Positions 8,531 through 17,391 are shown, numbered from the stretch's first letter. The stretch is DNA of 39,514 nt from Bacilli bacterium (GCA_016935815.1 JAFGQH010000060.1:1-39514), one strand, 5' to 3'. The notes: a model not told the origin generated them from the letters alone. Program-made: numbers and translations.

Positions 8531-8559
8531 ATTATATCAAAAATGATATCGTTTCGCAA
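8531..8559 (-). promoter_or_regulatory. Promoter of glmS-glmM-glmU
   Basis: TTGCGA (8554-8559), 17-base spacer and TATAAT (8531-8536). It is followed about 15 bases later by AGGAGGATAGGT and the glmS ATG. Confidence 0.85.
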
Positions 8560-8607
8560 TTTATTTAATGGAAAAAGAGAAATTTGGGAAAGGGTTACAG
8601 GAAGCCA

Positions 8608-9342
8608 TTACAAGATATCTTTCCGCACTTGCAAAAACGCTCCCAAAAGCAACGAAATCAAGAGAAAAATCAAATATGTCTCCCATTCTCCCAGCACGAT
8701 CCAATGGTCTTGCTCATACAGAGGATTGGGAATATGTCGATACATCCATGACCAAAGGATATGACTGGAAATTACGTCCTGATTCGTGTTCATTTCCATC
8801 AACCAATACAGAATGATTGGTAAGAGTCCTACCATCAAATGTGGTAATGCAATCAGTAATAGATTAGTCAGAGCGAGATAGATAACTCCCTGAAGATACA
8901 ACCAACCAGAGATAAAAATAATTTCCGATGAATCGACATGATATGGTGTAAAAACAACCTCAAAAGCTACCAAACCCGTGATTAAGAATAGAAGCAACAC
9001 AGTCGCAATGATCCATTGAAACAGTGTAGAAGCTATATGAATCTTTAGTTTCATTGTTTGGTGAACAATAATATACTTCGCCAAATTCCTATGACTTTCC
9101 GTATTCATCAAGATTCCGATGAAGATGACCAGCATCAAATACACGAATTTCAGGATCTGAATCGATTCGATTTGATACATCAATCCGTATTCGACTCTTC
9201 GCATATCCATCTCGGTCCACCCATAGAGCACATTGCTGGAATAGACAAGCGAACCAAGGAAAACCAAAAGAAATCCAAATACGATCCAAATCGTCGTCTT
9301 ATGAAAGAGATAGCGCCAATCAAGACGCATCAAATCACTCAT
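8608..9342 (-). CDS. ABC-2-like transporter permease subunit
   Basis: A 244-residue membrane protein with about six hydrophobic segments: near residues 15-35 (TIWIVFGFLLVFLGSLVY), 62-80, 105-127, 142-162, 163-183 and 222-240. I do not recognise conserved motifs; the call rests on the layout and on the ATPase immediately upstream, whose last eight bases overlap this start (ATGAGTGA). It closes a four-gene unit with two extracytoplasmic proteins. The substrate is unknown. No terminator is visible after the stop, and glmS restarts from its own promoter about 50 bases further. Confidence 0.75.
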   Translation of the reverse strand: MSDLMRLDWRYLFHKTTIWIVFGFLLVFLGSLVYSSNVLYGWTEMDMRRVEYGLMYQIESIQILKFVYLMLVIFIGILMNTESHRNLAKYIIVHQTMKLKIHIASTLFQWIIATVLLLFLITGLVAFEVVFTPYHVDSSEIIFISGWLYLQGVIYLALTNLLLIALPHLMVGLLPIILYWLMEMNTNQDVISSHILWSWMYRHIPNPLYEQDHWIVLGEWETYLIFLLISLLLGAFLQVRKDIL

Positions 9343-9958
9343 GATTCAAACAGCCGTCTTCAAATAGATAGGTTTCCTTATTTCTTGACTTGAATTTGCC
9401 TGGGTTGTGTGTCGAAATCAAAACCAGGTTTCGTTTGGACTTTTCTTGTATCAAAGAAATGATTTCCGGTATGATGGTTTCGTCCAAAGAAGCCAAAGGT
9501 TCATCTAAAATCAGGATTTTCGGTTCGAAGATAAATGCTTGCATCAAATTAACCTTTTGACGCATTCCGTGAGATAGACTCCGAATCAGAGCGTGTTCAT
9601 ACCCATCCAAACCAAATACTTCAAGGTACTGTCTTACTTGAAATGACAGATCCGCACCAGGATACCCCTTGATGCGACCAATCGAGGATAAAAAATCCAA
9701 AACGCTCAGATGCATCGGCATGATATATTCTTCTGGAGCGTAGCCGATCCGGAGTCTACGCTTTATGATCTTCCCTTCATATTCGACCAGTCCCATGATG
9801 CATTTGAATAGGGTGGACTTACCCGATCCGTTCTCGCCGACGATGAGATTCAACTTACCGGATTCAAATCTCGTATTGACATGTTCGATGGCCCTTTTGG
9901 AACCATAACGTTTCGAAAGATCATTGATAGTAATAGATACATTCTCTAAGACTTCCAT
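9335..9958 (-). CDS. ABC transporter ATPase subunit
   Basis: A compact 207-residue nucleotide-binding subunit with Walker A GENGSGKST (41-49), signature LSHGMRQK (128-135), Walker B ILILDEP (148-154) and H-loop STHN. It is shorter than NatA but complete. The start at 9958 is supported by AGAGG six bases upstream; this puts the first 38 bases inside the end of the preceding gene, an overlap that suggests coupled translation. It powers the permease encoded next. The short ATPase, small permease pairing is common in export and self-immunity systems, but nothing here names the substrate. Confidence 0.88.
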   Translation of the reverse strand: MEVLENVSITINDLSKRYGSKRAIEHVNTRFESGKLNLIVGENGSGKSTLFKCIMGLVEYEGKIIKRRLRIGYAPEEYIMPMHLSVLDFLSSIGRIKGYPGADLSFQVRQYLEVFGLDGYEHALIRSLSHGMRQKVNLMQAFIFEPKILILDEPLASLDETIIPEIISLIQEKSKRNLVLISTHNPGKFKSRNKETYLFEDGCLNHE

Positions 9959-10856
9959 AGTATACCTCTAGACAATGACTTTGTTGGTAAAACTGAAAAT
10001 CATCGATATCGTAATGATAGACCTGGCCATATATTTGATATGTCACATACAGAGGGAAGCGCTCTATCGGGACAATTTCACTCGTATAACGAAAGGGAAT
10101 AAACCAAAGCTCGGAATTGGATACAAGTAATTCCTCACCAGCTTCAACTGTGCCGATTCTTTGGTATTCATATCCCATCAATTCTTCAAGATCTCCATGA
10201 TAATCGATGGCCGTCTCCAAGGGTATTGCATGTTCCAAATCCGGGTGAATCTCATTACAGCCGATATCCAAATCTATGAGGGTAACACTACCAAGTGTCC
10301 TGTCTTCCAGACTTATGACAATTCCTTGTACAGAAGGAATGATTTCACTTTGATTGGTTACCACATACATTCGGTTCAAAGAAAGATGTGCATTCTCCTC
10401 CAAGTCGGAAAATCGCAATGAGAGACTTCCGATTTCCAACGAAATTGTTTCTAAATTCTGATAGGTAATCGATAACTCTGCATCCAAGAAATTCATCGTG
10501 TAATCGGTTTTGATTTCATCTGGAAATCCGATATCAAAATAATACAGATGATAATCGGTTCCTTCTAATTCTTCCCTAACCTCAGCATCCCGGATATCGG
10601 AAATTTCGACAGACATTTCCACATCTTCCGAAACCAAAGCCACAGTATCGATCAAAGCAGGATCCAATAAGAAGGTATCCTGCATCGATATATAAACGGG
10701 AATCGATATGGTTTCCTCAGCTTTCGTGATCATACGGGAATAACGTTTGTCCAAGGTGATCAAACTGACAACATCTTCACTCGGTGTTTCCAAAATAATA
10801 CAGATAGCAGAACCACCAATGAAAGCGACTATGATAGCCAGAAACCAACGTCTCAT
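9921..10856 (-). CDS. Membrane-anchored extracytoplasmic protein of unknown family
   Basis: A 311-residue protein with a basic start (MRRW) and one hydrophobic helix at about residues 5-23, then a long acidic chain rich in alternating hydrophobic and polar residues, as in extracytoplasmic beta-sandwich domains. I find no lipobox and no catalytic motif, and do not recognise the family. Its ATG overlaps the stop of the secreted protein upstream (ATGA), and its 3' end overlaps the ATPase by 38 bases, so the four genes are one translation-coupled unit. It may be an accessory or receptor part of the ABC system; that is inference from position only. Confidence 0.7.
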   Translation of the reverse strand: MRRWFLAIIVAFIGGSAICIILETPSEDVVSLITLDKRYSRMITKAEETISIPVYISMQDTFLLDPALIDTVALVSEDVEMSVEISDIRDAEVREELEGTDYHLYYFDIGFPDEIKTDYTMNFLDAELSITYQNLETISLEIGSLSLRFSDLEENAHLSLNRMYVVTNQSEIIPSVQGIVISLEDRTLGSVTLIDLDIGCNEIHPDLEHAIPLETAIDYHGDLEELMGYEYQRIGTVEAGEELLVSNSELWFIPFRYTSEIVPIERFPLYVTYQIYGQVYHYDIDDFQFYQQSHCLEVYYGSLRECIYYYQ

Positions 10857-11488
10857 CCGATCCGTTCCTTGATGATTTCATAATATTCCGTCGTCAAAGT
10901 AAACGTCTCCCAACCACCATCTTTCGTATTGATCCAGAAAAAGTAGTATTTTCCAACACCGTTATTGATAATCCCTTCTCCTCTCGTGATGATTTTCACA
11001 TAAGTCAGAGGATCGACAATGATTTCAAATTCATATTTCTCATTCTGTGTTTTAACACTCGAATAAGAAACCGAGGCTTTGATATCGGCGTCCACAGATC
11101 CCGAGAACTGTTTGACATCTCCTTTGCCACCAACTTTGATGCTACCGGAAGCCGATAATTGGAATTTCGTTTCTTCTTCCGTTTCCAATGTAATATCATG
11201 TTTGATCGTCGAATATCCGTTGTTGTAGATTTTAAGTTTTGTTTCTGAGACAAACTCCAGTACCTGTTCCTCGTTCACAACCTCGATTTTCCAACCGATG
11301 AACCGTTTTTTCTTGATCAGTTTCAATGCATCCTCATATTCCTGATCCGAAAAGTCTTTCAATAATTTTGCTTCATCGTCATCAAAGACGATTTCCTGAT
11401 AATTCTGATACTCTTCCGCTTTCACTTCGAAAAAGGATCCCATAATAAACGCTCCAAAGCACAGTAATGCAATCACACATTTTTTCAT
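10853..11488 (-). CDS. Secreted beta-rich protein of unknown function
   Basis: A 211-residue protein starting at ATG 11488, which has AAGGAGGAGA seven bases upstream; the in-frame start at 11521 has none. A signal peptide is clear: MKK, a hydrophobic core, and a VKA cleavage site ending at residue 24. The middle (about 93-165) alternates polar and hydrophobic residues with many Ser/Thr/Gly (SASGSIKVGG, SVDADIKASVSYSSVKT), then a strand ending in VDP and LTYVKI. This resembles the inserting hairpin and following strand of aerolysin/ETX-MTX2 pore-forming proteins, but the match is only a pattern. It leads the operon with the anchored protein and ABC transporter. Confidence 0.72.
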   Translation of the reverse strand: MKKCVIALLCFGAFIMGSFFEVKAEEYQNYQEIVFDDDEAKLLKDFSDQEYEDALKLIKKKRFIGWKIEVVNEEQVLEFVSETKLKIYNNGYSTIKHDITLETEEETKFQLSASGSIKVGGKGDVKQFSGSVDADIKASVSYSSVKTQNEKYEFEIIVDPLTYVKIITRGEGIINNGVGKYYFFWINTKDGGWETFTLTTEYYEIIKERIG

Positions 11489-11539
11489 AAAAAAATCTCC
11501 TCCTTTGTCAACATAGTACAAAGAAAGAGATACTTTTCT

Positions 11540-12346
11540 TTAGAGAATTCTATTTTTTTTTAGATATTCGGTCATGTCCTCGTATCCCATCTGGTAACGC
11601 GTCATTGCTTGATTGGCCTCGAATTTCAATGGGAAACCCAGCGAACGTTTGGATTTGATCGGATGGAAGACGATGTCCGGATAATGATATTTGTAGCGAT
11701 AAGGCAAGCGATCTAGGTGAATCACGATAATCGTATCGCAGTTTTCATCAACCAAAGGTTTTACAGGAACATTGTCATAGACTCCGCCGTCATAGTAGTG
11801 CTGCCCTTCGATGGTGGTCGGAGGAAAGACGATCGGAATCGAGCATGACGCGATGATCTGCTTGTTGATGTGGGCTTGGTCCTGTTGCCAAAGCGGCGAA
11901 TAGACCACTTGATAATCGCGCTTGATATAATGTTTATAAGATGCTTTCAACAACGCCATGATACCTTCATCTTCCGGTCCTCCGGAAGCAAGCGTCACAT
12001 AGACTTTCTTTTGTTTCAAACTTCGGTAGTCCAAATTACTGGTCAGAATGGTTTCCAGATTATCGATTTCATAAAGTCCATTGACCATGATATGGGCACG
12101 TTCATGAACCAAACGCCTGAAAAACCCCTCCGTATGTTTCAATGTCTCTTCTGGCATGTCAAACCAGATGTCACGTACTTCTTCGATTGATTTACATGCC
12201 AATAAAGCGGCGTTTGCAGCGCCGATGCTTGTCCCTGAAATCACATCGATCTTGTCCCAGATTCCGGCTTCTTTCAATGCCATACAGGCACCGATCTGAT
12301 AGGATCCTCTTGATCCTCCTCCGGAAAGACACAATCCTAGCTTCAT
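11540..12346 (-). CDS. Patatin-like phospholipase / lipid acyl hydrolase
   Basis: A 268-residue patatin-family serine hydrolase without signal peptide. The oxyanion hole is GGGSRG (9-14), the nucleophile elbow is GTSIG with Ser40, and the dyad Asp is in DGG at 186-188 (YYDGGVYDNVP). The family cleaves acyl chains from phospholipids or related esters at the inner membrane face; RssA/YjjU-type bacterial members have this length. It follows mnmA after 11 bases in the nadD-nadE-mnmA unit. The secreted-protein gene comes 51 bases later with no clear terminator between them. Confidence 0.9.
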   Translation of the reverse strand: MKLGLCLSGGGSRGSYQIGACMALKEAGIWDKIDVISGTSIGAANAALLACKSIEEVRDIWFDMPEETLKHTEGFFRRLVHERAHIMVNGLYEIDNLETILTSNLDYRSLKQKKVYVTLASGGPEDEGIMALLKASYKHYIKRDYQVVYSPLWQQDQAHINKQIIASCSIPIVFPPTTIEGQHYYDGGVYDNVPVKPLVDENCDTIIVIHLDRLPYRYKYHYPDIVFHPIKSKRSLGFPLKFEANQAMTRYQMGYEDMTEYLKKNRIL

Positions 12347-12357
12347 ACATCCCCCTG

Positions 12358-13497
12358 TTAATATTTTCGTATCTTGCCCTTATAAAATGCGCTCTGAATG
12401 ACTCCTCCGCCTAAACAGACATCCCCGTCATAGAATACTGCGGCTTGTCCTGGAGTGACGGCGCGGACATCTTGTTTCATTTTGACATCCAATGTTCCGT
12501 CTTCCAACCAAGTCAATGCGACTTCGGTATCCTTTTGACGATAACGGAATTTGGCAGTGCAGTGAAGCGTACCTGTAAATCGTTCTTTGGGAATCCAATT
12601 GACATCCTCGATAATCGCCTGATCGGCGAATAGGGTCGGATGATTGATCCCTTGACCGACGAATAAGATGTTCTGCTCCAAATCTTTTCCAATCACAAAC
12701 CATGGAAGATTCTCGTATTCTTTCAATCCGCCTAACCCAAGCCCTTTTCTTTGACCGATAGTGTAATACATCAGCCCGTCATGCGTGCCGATGATCTTCC
12801 CGTCGTCCGCTTGGATTGGTCCTGGTTTCGTATAGATGTAGTTCTTTAAAAAATCTCGGAAATTGCGTTCTCCAATGAAGCAGATTCCCGTCGAATCCTT
12901 CTTTTTCGCTGTGGGAATACGATTCTCTATCGCAATCTTGCGAACTTCCGATTTTTCCAACTCGCCTACCGGAAACAAGGTATTTTGAAGTTGTTCCTGC
13001 GTGAGTTGCGATAGAAAATAGGTTTGATCCTTATTGTTATCGATTCCCCGCAACAGTTCGACTTCATCTTCGTACACTCTGGTTCTGGCATAATGTCCAT
13101 ATGCATAAAAATCCGCACCAAAACCTGCTGCGACTTCCCGAAATGTGGCGAATTTGATGTATTTGTTACAGAGAATATCCGGATTCGGAGTTCTTCCCTT
13201 TTTGTATTCATCAATGAAATAGGTGAAGACATTGTCCCAGTACTCCTGCACGAAGTCATGGCGATGAAGCAAAATGCCAAGATGATTGGCAACTGCTAGT
13301 GCATCCATATAATCTTCTTCTTGCGGACAAATGTCGTTGTCCAGATCCGGGTTGCCCAAGATATCATTGTTCATTGCGCTGTCCCAGTTGCGCATAAACA
13401 AGCCTTCCACTTCATACCCCTGTTTTAGCAACAAATATGCGCAAACAGAGGAATCCACTCCTCCGGACAATCCGACAATGACTTTTTTCTTCATCAT
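12358..13497 (-). CDS. mnmA: tRNA-uridine 2-sulfurtransferase
   Basis: A 379-residue enzyme that puts sulfur on U34 of Lys, Glu and Gln tRNAs. The ATP-binding PP-loop is SGGVDSS (11-17). The catalytic cysteines are both present: Cys110 in NPDILCN and Cys206 in STGICFIGER, with YAYGHYAR and QTYFLSQL also conserved. Length matches the family (360-380). Its ATG overlaps the nadE stop (ATGA); a second ATG follows directly, so the start could be 13494. Grouping with NAD genes has no known mechanistic link and probably reflects operon packing. Confidence 0.97.
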   Translation of the reverse strand: MMKKKVIVGLSGGVDSSVCAYLLLKQGYEVEGLFMRNWDSAMNNDILGNPDLDNDICPQEEDYMDALAVANHLGILLHRHDFVQEYWDNVFTYFIDEYKKGRTPNPDILCNKYIKFATFREVAAGFGADFYAYGHYARTRVYEDEVELLRGIDNNKDQTYFLSQLTQEQLQNTLFPVGELEKSEVRKIAIENRIPTAKKKDSTGICFIGERNFRDFLKNYIYTKPGPIQADDGKIIGTHDGLMYYTIGQRKGLGLGGLKEYENLPWFVIGKDLEQNILFVGQGINHPTLFADQAIIEDVNWIPKERFTGTLHCTAKFRYRQKDTEVALTWLEDGTLDVKMKQDVRAVTPGQAAVFYDGDVCLGGGVIQSAFYKGKIRKY

Positions 13498-15350
13498 TGT
13501 CTCTTGATATCCGAAGGGATACGGTAGTCGCTTCTTGGTGACAAAGCGCTATCGAATACTTTCGGGGAATCCGGGCTTGCGGTGCGTTTGAATTGTTGAG
13601 AGTAAAAGCGTTGGAAGAATTGATCGACATAGTGATCGATGGAAGCCTTGTCCAAATCAAAACTGTGACTTAGCAAGAATTTGATACGTTCTTCATCATC
13701 ACCGCAATTTAGGAATCGATACAAAATGAAATCGTTGACCTCATATTTTCCGATGATGTCTTCGGTTGATTGCTTGTCCGCTAATTCAGGAGTGATCGGA
13801 GTGTCGATGATATCATATAGAATCTCACGGACGTCGCCTTCGAAGACATAATCCGCATAACTTTTTATCATGAATTTCACAACGGTTTTCGGAATACCGC
13901 CGTTGACATTATACATTGACATCTGATCTCCATTATAGGTAGACCACCCTAAGGCGATTTCAGATAAATCTCCGGTTCCAAGAACAATCCCGTTTAGTTT
14001 ATTTGCCAGATTCATCAAAACCATCGTTCTAGCTCTTGCTTGCGTGTTCTCATATGTCGTATCTTGAGTCTTTTGATCGTGTTTAAGAAGTTTCAAATGG
14101 TCTAAGACGTGCTGCTTGATATCGATTTCATCATAGCTGACGCCCAAGCGTTCCATCAATTGATTGGCGTTGTTCTTCGTTCTATCTGATGTATGCAATC
14201 CAGGCATCGTATAGGCATGAATACCGGAACGATCAAGTCCTAGATGATCAAAAGCCTGACATGCGACCAACAGTGCTAAGGAAGAATCCAACCCTCCCGA
14301 GACACCGATCACGATATCTTTGATACCGATATGATCCAATCTCTTGGCCAATCCAAATTCTTGAATCGAACGAATCTTATTGAAACTGGACTTGATTTTC
14401 TTTTTTGGGACATATGGATATTGGTCCAATACGGTTTCAAATTCGTATTCGACTTCTTCTTCAATGGTAATCGGTACGTTTTGATAAGACAAACGGTATT
14501 TCAAAATAGAATCACGGAACGAGGAATTGCTCCTACGCTCGTATTCGAGTCGGGAGATATCCAAATCGACATACATGATTTCCGTCTTCAAACTGAAGAG
14601 ATTGGTTTCTTTCACCAATCTGGCGTTATTTCCCACGATATTATGACCGGAGAAGACCGTTTCCGAACTGGATTCGGAAGCTCCTGCGGAACAATATACA
14701 TAGATTCCACAGTTTTTACGAGAATGTTCCAATACTGCATTCCGACGAATGGTATCCTTACCAACCGTCTCATTGGAAGCAGAGATATTGAAGATGATGT
14801 TAGCCCCATTGACACTCAAAAGATTGCCTGGAGTAATGGTTGCCCACATGTCTTCACAAATCTCAATACCGAATTTGATGTTTTTATCCTGGAATAAAAG
14901 ATTTCCAAATGGAACTTTTTGGTTCAATAGCTCAACGGTTTGAATATGCTCCACAACATCAAAACCGCTTTTGAACCAGCGTTTTTCATAATACTCTTTG
15001 GTATTCGGAAGATAGAACTTCGGGACAACCCCCAAGATCTTCTCTTTTTGAATCACAACTGCGGTATTTAAAACCATTTCTTCAATGATCAGTGGCATAC
15101 CTAGAATAATCACGCCTTGGTACGGGTTGTCTTTCAGCAAGGATTCCAAAGCATCCAAAGAATCATCAAAAATACTCTTTTGGAAGAACAAATCCCCACA
15201 AGAGTATCCTGTGATTCCGAGTTCCGGAAATACCGCAATGGAACTGTGATTGTCCATTAACGCTGTTTTCATTTCCTCGATGTTGAATTTCGGGTTCCCG
15301 ACTGTCAATTTCGGACTGACCAGAGAAACCTTCAAAAAACCGTTTTTCAT
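13494..15350 (-). CDS. nadE: Glutamine-dependent NAD+ synthetase
   Basis: A 618-residue two-domain enzyme that amidates nicotinate adenine dinucleotide to NAD+. The N-terminal nitrilase-type glutaminase has the Glu43 (FPELGITGY), Lys111 (KFYLPN) and Cys165 (GIEICEDMWA) triad. The C-terminal ATP pyrophosphatase domain has SGGLDSS at 351-357, then GTGDLSEIALGWSTYNGD. The glutamine domain lets the enzyme use glutamine instead of free ammonia. It sits nine bases after nadD, which makes its substrate, and overlaps mnmA by ATGA. Confidence 0.97.
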   Translation of the reverse strand: MKNGFLKVSLVSPKLTVGNPKFNIEEMKTALMDNHSSIAVFPELGITGYSCGDLFFQKSIFDDSLDALESLLKDNPYQGVIILGMPLIIEEMVLNTAVVIQKEKILGVVPKFYLPNTKEYYEKRWFKSGFDVVEHIQTVELLNQKVPFGNLLFQDKNIKFGIEICEDMWATITPGNLLSVNGANIIFNISASNETVGKDTIRRNAVLEHSRKNCGIYVYCSAGASESSSETVFSGHNIVGNNARLVKETNLFSLKTEIMYVDLDISRLEYERRSNSSFRDSILKYRLSYQNVPITIEEEVEYEFETVLDQYPYVPKKKIKSSFNKIRSIQEFGLAKRLDHIGIKDIVIGVSGGLDSSLALLVACQAFDHLGLDRSGIHAYTMPGLHTSDRTKNNANQLMERLGVSYDEIDIKQHVLDHLKLLKHDQKTQDTTYENTQARARTMVLMNLANKLNGIVLGTGDLSEIALGWSTYNGDQMSMYNVNGGIPKTVVKFMIKSYADYVFEGDVREILYDIIDTPITPELADKQSTEDIIGKYEVNDFILYRFLNCGDDEERIKFLLSHSFDLDKASIDHYVDQFFQRFYSQQFKRTASPDSPKVFDSALSPRSDYRIPSDIKRQ

Positions 15351-15359
15351 AGTATACCT

Positions 15360-15926
15360 CTAATATAATTCTTGAGACATGATATATTCAAAGACAACAT
15401 TCGGAACATATTCCGGATTGAAGCTCTCCCGAAACATGGTCGATGAGATATTCATATCGAAGTTCGGAAGTACAATAAAATTGTCCTTATAGTCCTTTAG
15501 ATGCTTGTCGCTTTCCAAATAAGACTTGATGTTGATATTGTTGCGATTGATAATGATGAACTTGAATTCCGACAACAAACTGGTCGCATGTTTCCAGTTA
15601 TGGATGTTTTTAAGATTGTCCGCACCGATCACAAAAGCTACCTCATCATTGTATTGCTCCTGAATTCGCAATAAGGAATGATAGGTTCCTAGGAAATCGG
15701 AATCTTCCATTTCCAGGTCGGAAACTGAGGCTTTCCCCATATCCTCCGTCATCAACTCCAACATCTTGCGTCTGTGGACATTCGAGACCAAAGAGGATTT
15801 GGTGTAAAGACTGGAGACTGGAAGATAGATGAAACGAGAGAAATCAAGCGATTTTTGGATATGGTAATAAATCTCTTTATGCGCTACTGTTGGTGGATTG
15901 AAAGCTCCCCCGAATACGACGACCAT
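15360..15926 (-). CDS. nadD: Nicotinate-nucleotide adenylyltransferase
   Basis: A 188-residue nucleotidyltransferase joining nicotinate mononucleotide and ATP. GGAFNPPTVAH (6-16) is the nucleotide-binding (T/H)xxH-type motif, FVIGADNLKNIHNWKH is the substrate loop, and ISSTMFRE near the C-terminus is the second ATP motif. The placement just before nadE supports NadD over the similar coaD. It leads the nadD-nadE-mnmA-patatin unit; AAGGA lies nine bases upstream of the ATG, and an extended -10 box lies at 15949-15959. It diverges from the M42 peptidase gene. Confidence 0.94.
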   Translation of the reverse strand: MVVVFGGAFNPPTVAHKEIYYHIQKSLDFSRFIYLPVSSLYTKSSLVSNVHRRKMLELMTEDMGKASVSDLEMEDSDFLGTYHSLLRIQEQYNDEVAFVIGADNLKNIHNWKHATSLLSEFKFIIINRNNINIKSYLESDKHLKDYKDNFIVLPNFDMNISSTMFRESFNPEYVPNVVFEYIMSQELY

Positions 15927-15948
15927 AGTATCACATCCTTACATCTAT

Positions 15949-15959
15949 ATTTTATCATA
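15949..15959 (-). promoter_or_regulatory. Putative extended -10 promoter of nadD operon
   Basis: Minus strand TATGATAAAAT: a TG-n extended -10 (TAAAAT at 15949-15954). No good -35 is visible. The same 11 bases recur before nusB and rdgB. Confidence 0.5.
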
Positions 15960-15988
15960 AAAAAAAATAAATAAAAGCGATTATCCCA

Positions 15989-16016
15989 TTTGCAAAGCCT
16001 AAATATATGATATAAT
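15989..16016 (+). promoter_or_regulatory. Putative promoter of the M42 peptidase gene
   Basis: TTTGCA (15989-15994), 16-base spacer and perfect TATAAT (16011-16016). Predicted transcription would start about 10 bases before the ATG, so the leader is very short but still covers AGGTGAT. Confidence 0.65.
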
Positions 16017-16033
16017 ACGATTAGGTGATGCAA

Positions 16034-17056
16034 ATGAAGAATACTACTGACGATATCTTGGAAATCGCCAAAACAATAATTAATATCCCATCTCCATCCG
16101 GTTATACCAAAGATGTAATTGCCCATTTGAAACAGGTTGTGGAAGAGTATCAGTTTTCCAATTATCTGACCAAAAAAGGGAATTTGATCATAGAAATACC
16201 CGGGCAGGACGAATACATTATCGGATTATCCGGCCACGTCGATACCTTAGGGGCAATGGTCCGGAGCATTCGATCCGACGGTTCTTTGAAATTCACCACC
16301 ATCGGTGGACCGATTTGGCCGACCATGGATGGTGAGTACTGTCAAATCAGGACTAGAGACGGGCATACTTATACCGGTACCTTCTTATCGACCAGTCCTG
16401 CGTCTCATGTCTTCAAGGATGCAAGTTCCAAATCCAGAGATCCCGAAAACATGTTTGTGCGTGTCGATGAACTCGTTACCAATAAAGAAGACACCGAAAA
16501 ACTCGGGATTACCCCTGGTGATTTCATCTTCTTCGATCCGAAGACAACGATTACGAAATCCGGTTTCATCAAAAGCCGATTTCTGGATGATAAAATCTCG
16601 GTTTCCATCCTCTTCGGTCTGTTGAAGTACCTGTATGAAAATACAATCACTCCGAAACATACACTTAGAATCATCATCTCCACCTATGAAGAAGTCGGTC
16701 ATGGAGCCTCATACATTCCAGACGTCGATGAACTCATCGCCGTCGATATGGGATGCATCGGTGACGACCTGTCCTGTACGGAACGTCAAGTCTCCATCTG
16801 TTGCAAGGACTCAAGCGGCCCTTACGACTACGATATCATCAATCGCCTTGTGGAAGTCTCAAAAACCAACAAGGTCGATTACGCGACCGACATCTATCCA
16901 TATTACGGCTCGGATGTTTCCGCAGCCCTGCGCGGAGGAAAAGACATCAAAGGCGCCTTGATCGGGCCGGGTGTCCATGCGTCCCACGGGATGGAACGCA
17001 CGCATAAAACCGCCGTGGAAAACACTTTTAATCTGTTGCTACATTACATATTATAA
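16034..17056 (+). CDS. M42 family metallo-aminopeptidase
   Basis: A 340-residue cytosolic di-zinc aminopeptidase (PepA/YsdC/FrvX family). Metal and catalytic residues are in place: His68 in GHVDTLG, Asp185 in RFLDDK, catalytic Glu219 and Glu220 in TYEEVGHG, Asp238 in AVDMG, and His318 in HASHGMERTH. Insertion of the oligomerisation domain between about 75 and 175 (GGPIWPTMDG onwards) is typical. I chose ATG 16034, six bases after AGGTG, over GTG 16025 and ATG 16028, which overlap that site. The likely role is trimming peptides from protein turnover. A small membrane protein follows after 15 bases. Confidence 0.93.
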   Translation: MKNTTDDILEIAKTIINIPSPSGYTKDVIAHLKQVVEEYQFSNYLTKKGNLIIEIPGQDEYIIGLSGHVDTLGAMVRSIRSDGSLKFTTIGGPIWPTMDGEYCQIRTRDGHTYTGTFLSTSPASHVFKDASSKSRDPENMFVRVDELVTNKEDTEKLGITPGDFIFFDPKTTITKSGFIKSRFLDDKISVSILFGLLKYLYENTITPKHTLRIIISTYEEVGHGASYIPDVDELIAVDMGCIGDDLSCTERQVSICCKDSSGPYDYDIINRLVEVSKTNKVDYATDIYPYYGSDVSAALRGGKDIKGALIGPGVHASHGMERTHKTAVENTFNLLLHYIL

Positions 17057-17071
17057 ATATAGGAGGGAAAA

Positions 17072-17353
17072 ATGAAAAAGTTTTTTAATGTTCTAGGGCA
17101 ATTGGTTGGATTCTTGGTAATTCTACTATTTGCATTCGAGTTGGCTCATGATATGTTCAACTTCGATTTTCAAGGGGTAGATATGATTTTGGATATCTTT
17201 AATACCATCAAAATCTATCTCGTATATGTCTTGGCAGGATTAGCCGGATTAGAACTGGTATCAGGAAAGAAAGTATTGGGCTTCATCTATTTCTTGATTC
17301 TCGCATTTGTGATTATTGCCACATTCTTCCAGGATATTCTTCCAAACTTTTAA
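17072..17353 (+). CDS. Small membrane protein, three predicted helices
   Basis: A 93-residue protein with hydrophobic segments near residues 9-27, 48-66 and 68-88, joined by short acidic loops. AGGAGGG precedes the ATG. I do not recognise a family. It lies 15 bases after the M42 peptidase gene and ends just before a strong terminator, so the two form a short operon. There is no catalytic motif. Confidence 0.75.
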   Translation: MKKFFNVLGQLVGFLVILLFAFELAHDMFNFDFQGVDMILDIFNTIKIYLVYVLAGLAGLELVSGKKVLGFIYFLILAFVIIATFFQDILPNF

Positions 17354-17361
17354 TAGTTAAG

Positions 17362-17391
17362 AAAAGGACTGAAATTCTCAGTCCTTTTTTT
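17362..17391 (+). terminator. Bidirectional intrinsic terminator
   Basis: AAAAGGACTGA / TCAGTCCTTTT stem of 11 pairs with a five-base loop and a T run after it. On the minus strand the stem is followed by TTTTC. It separates the converging peptidase operon and CotH genes, and overlaps the CotH stop codon. Confidence 0.9.

Noticed and set aside
8504-8607. glmS ribozyme
   Set aside because: The gap is only 104 bases and holds a promoter near its middle, leaving too little RNA.
14331-14897. 188-residue open frame on the plus strand
   Set aside because: Antisense to nadE, whose catalytic residues are all in place.
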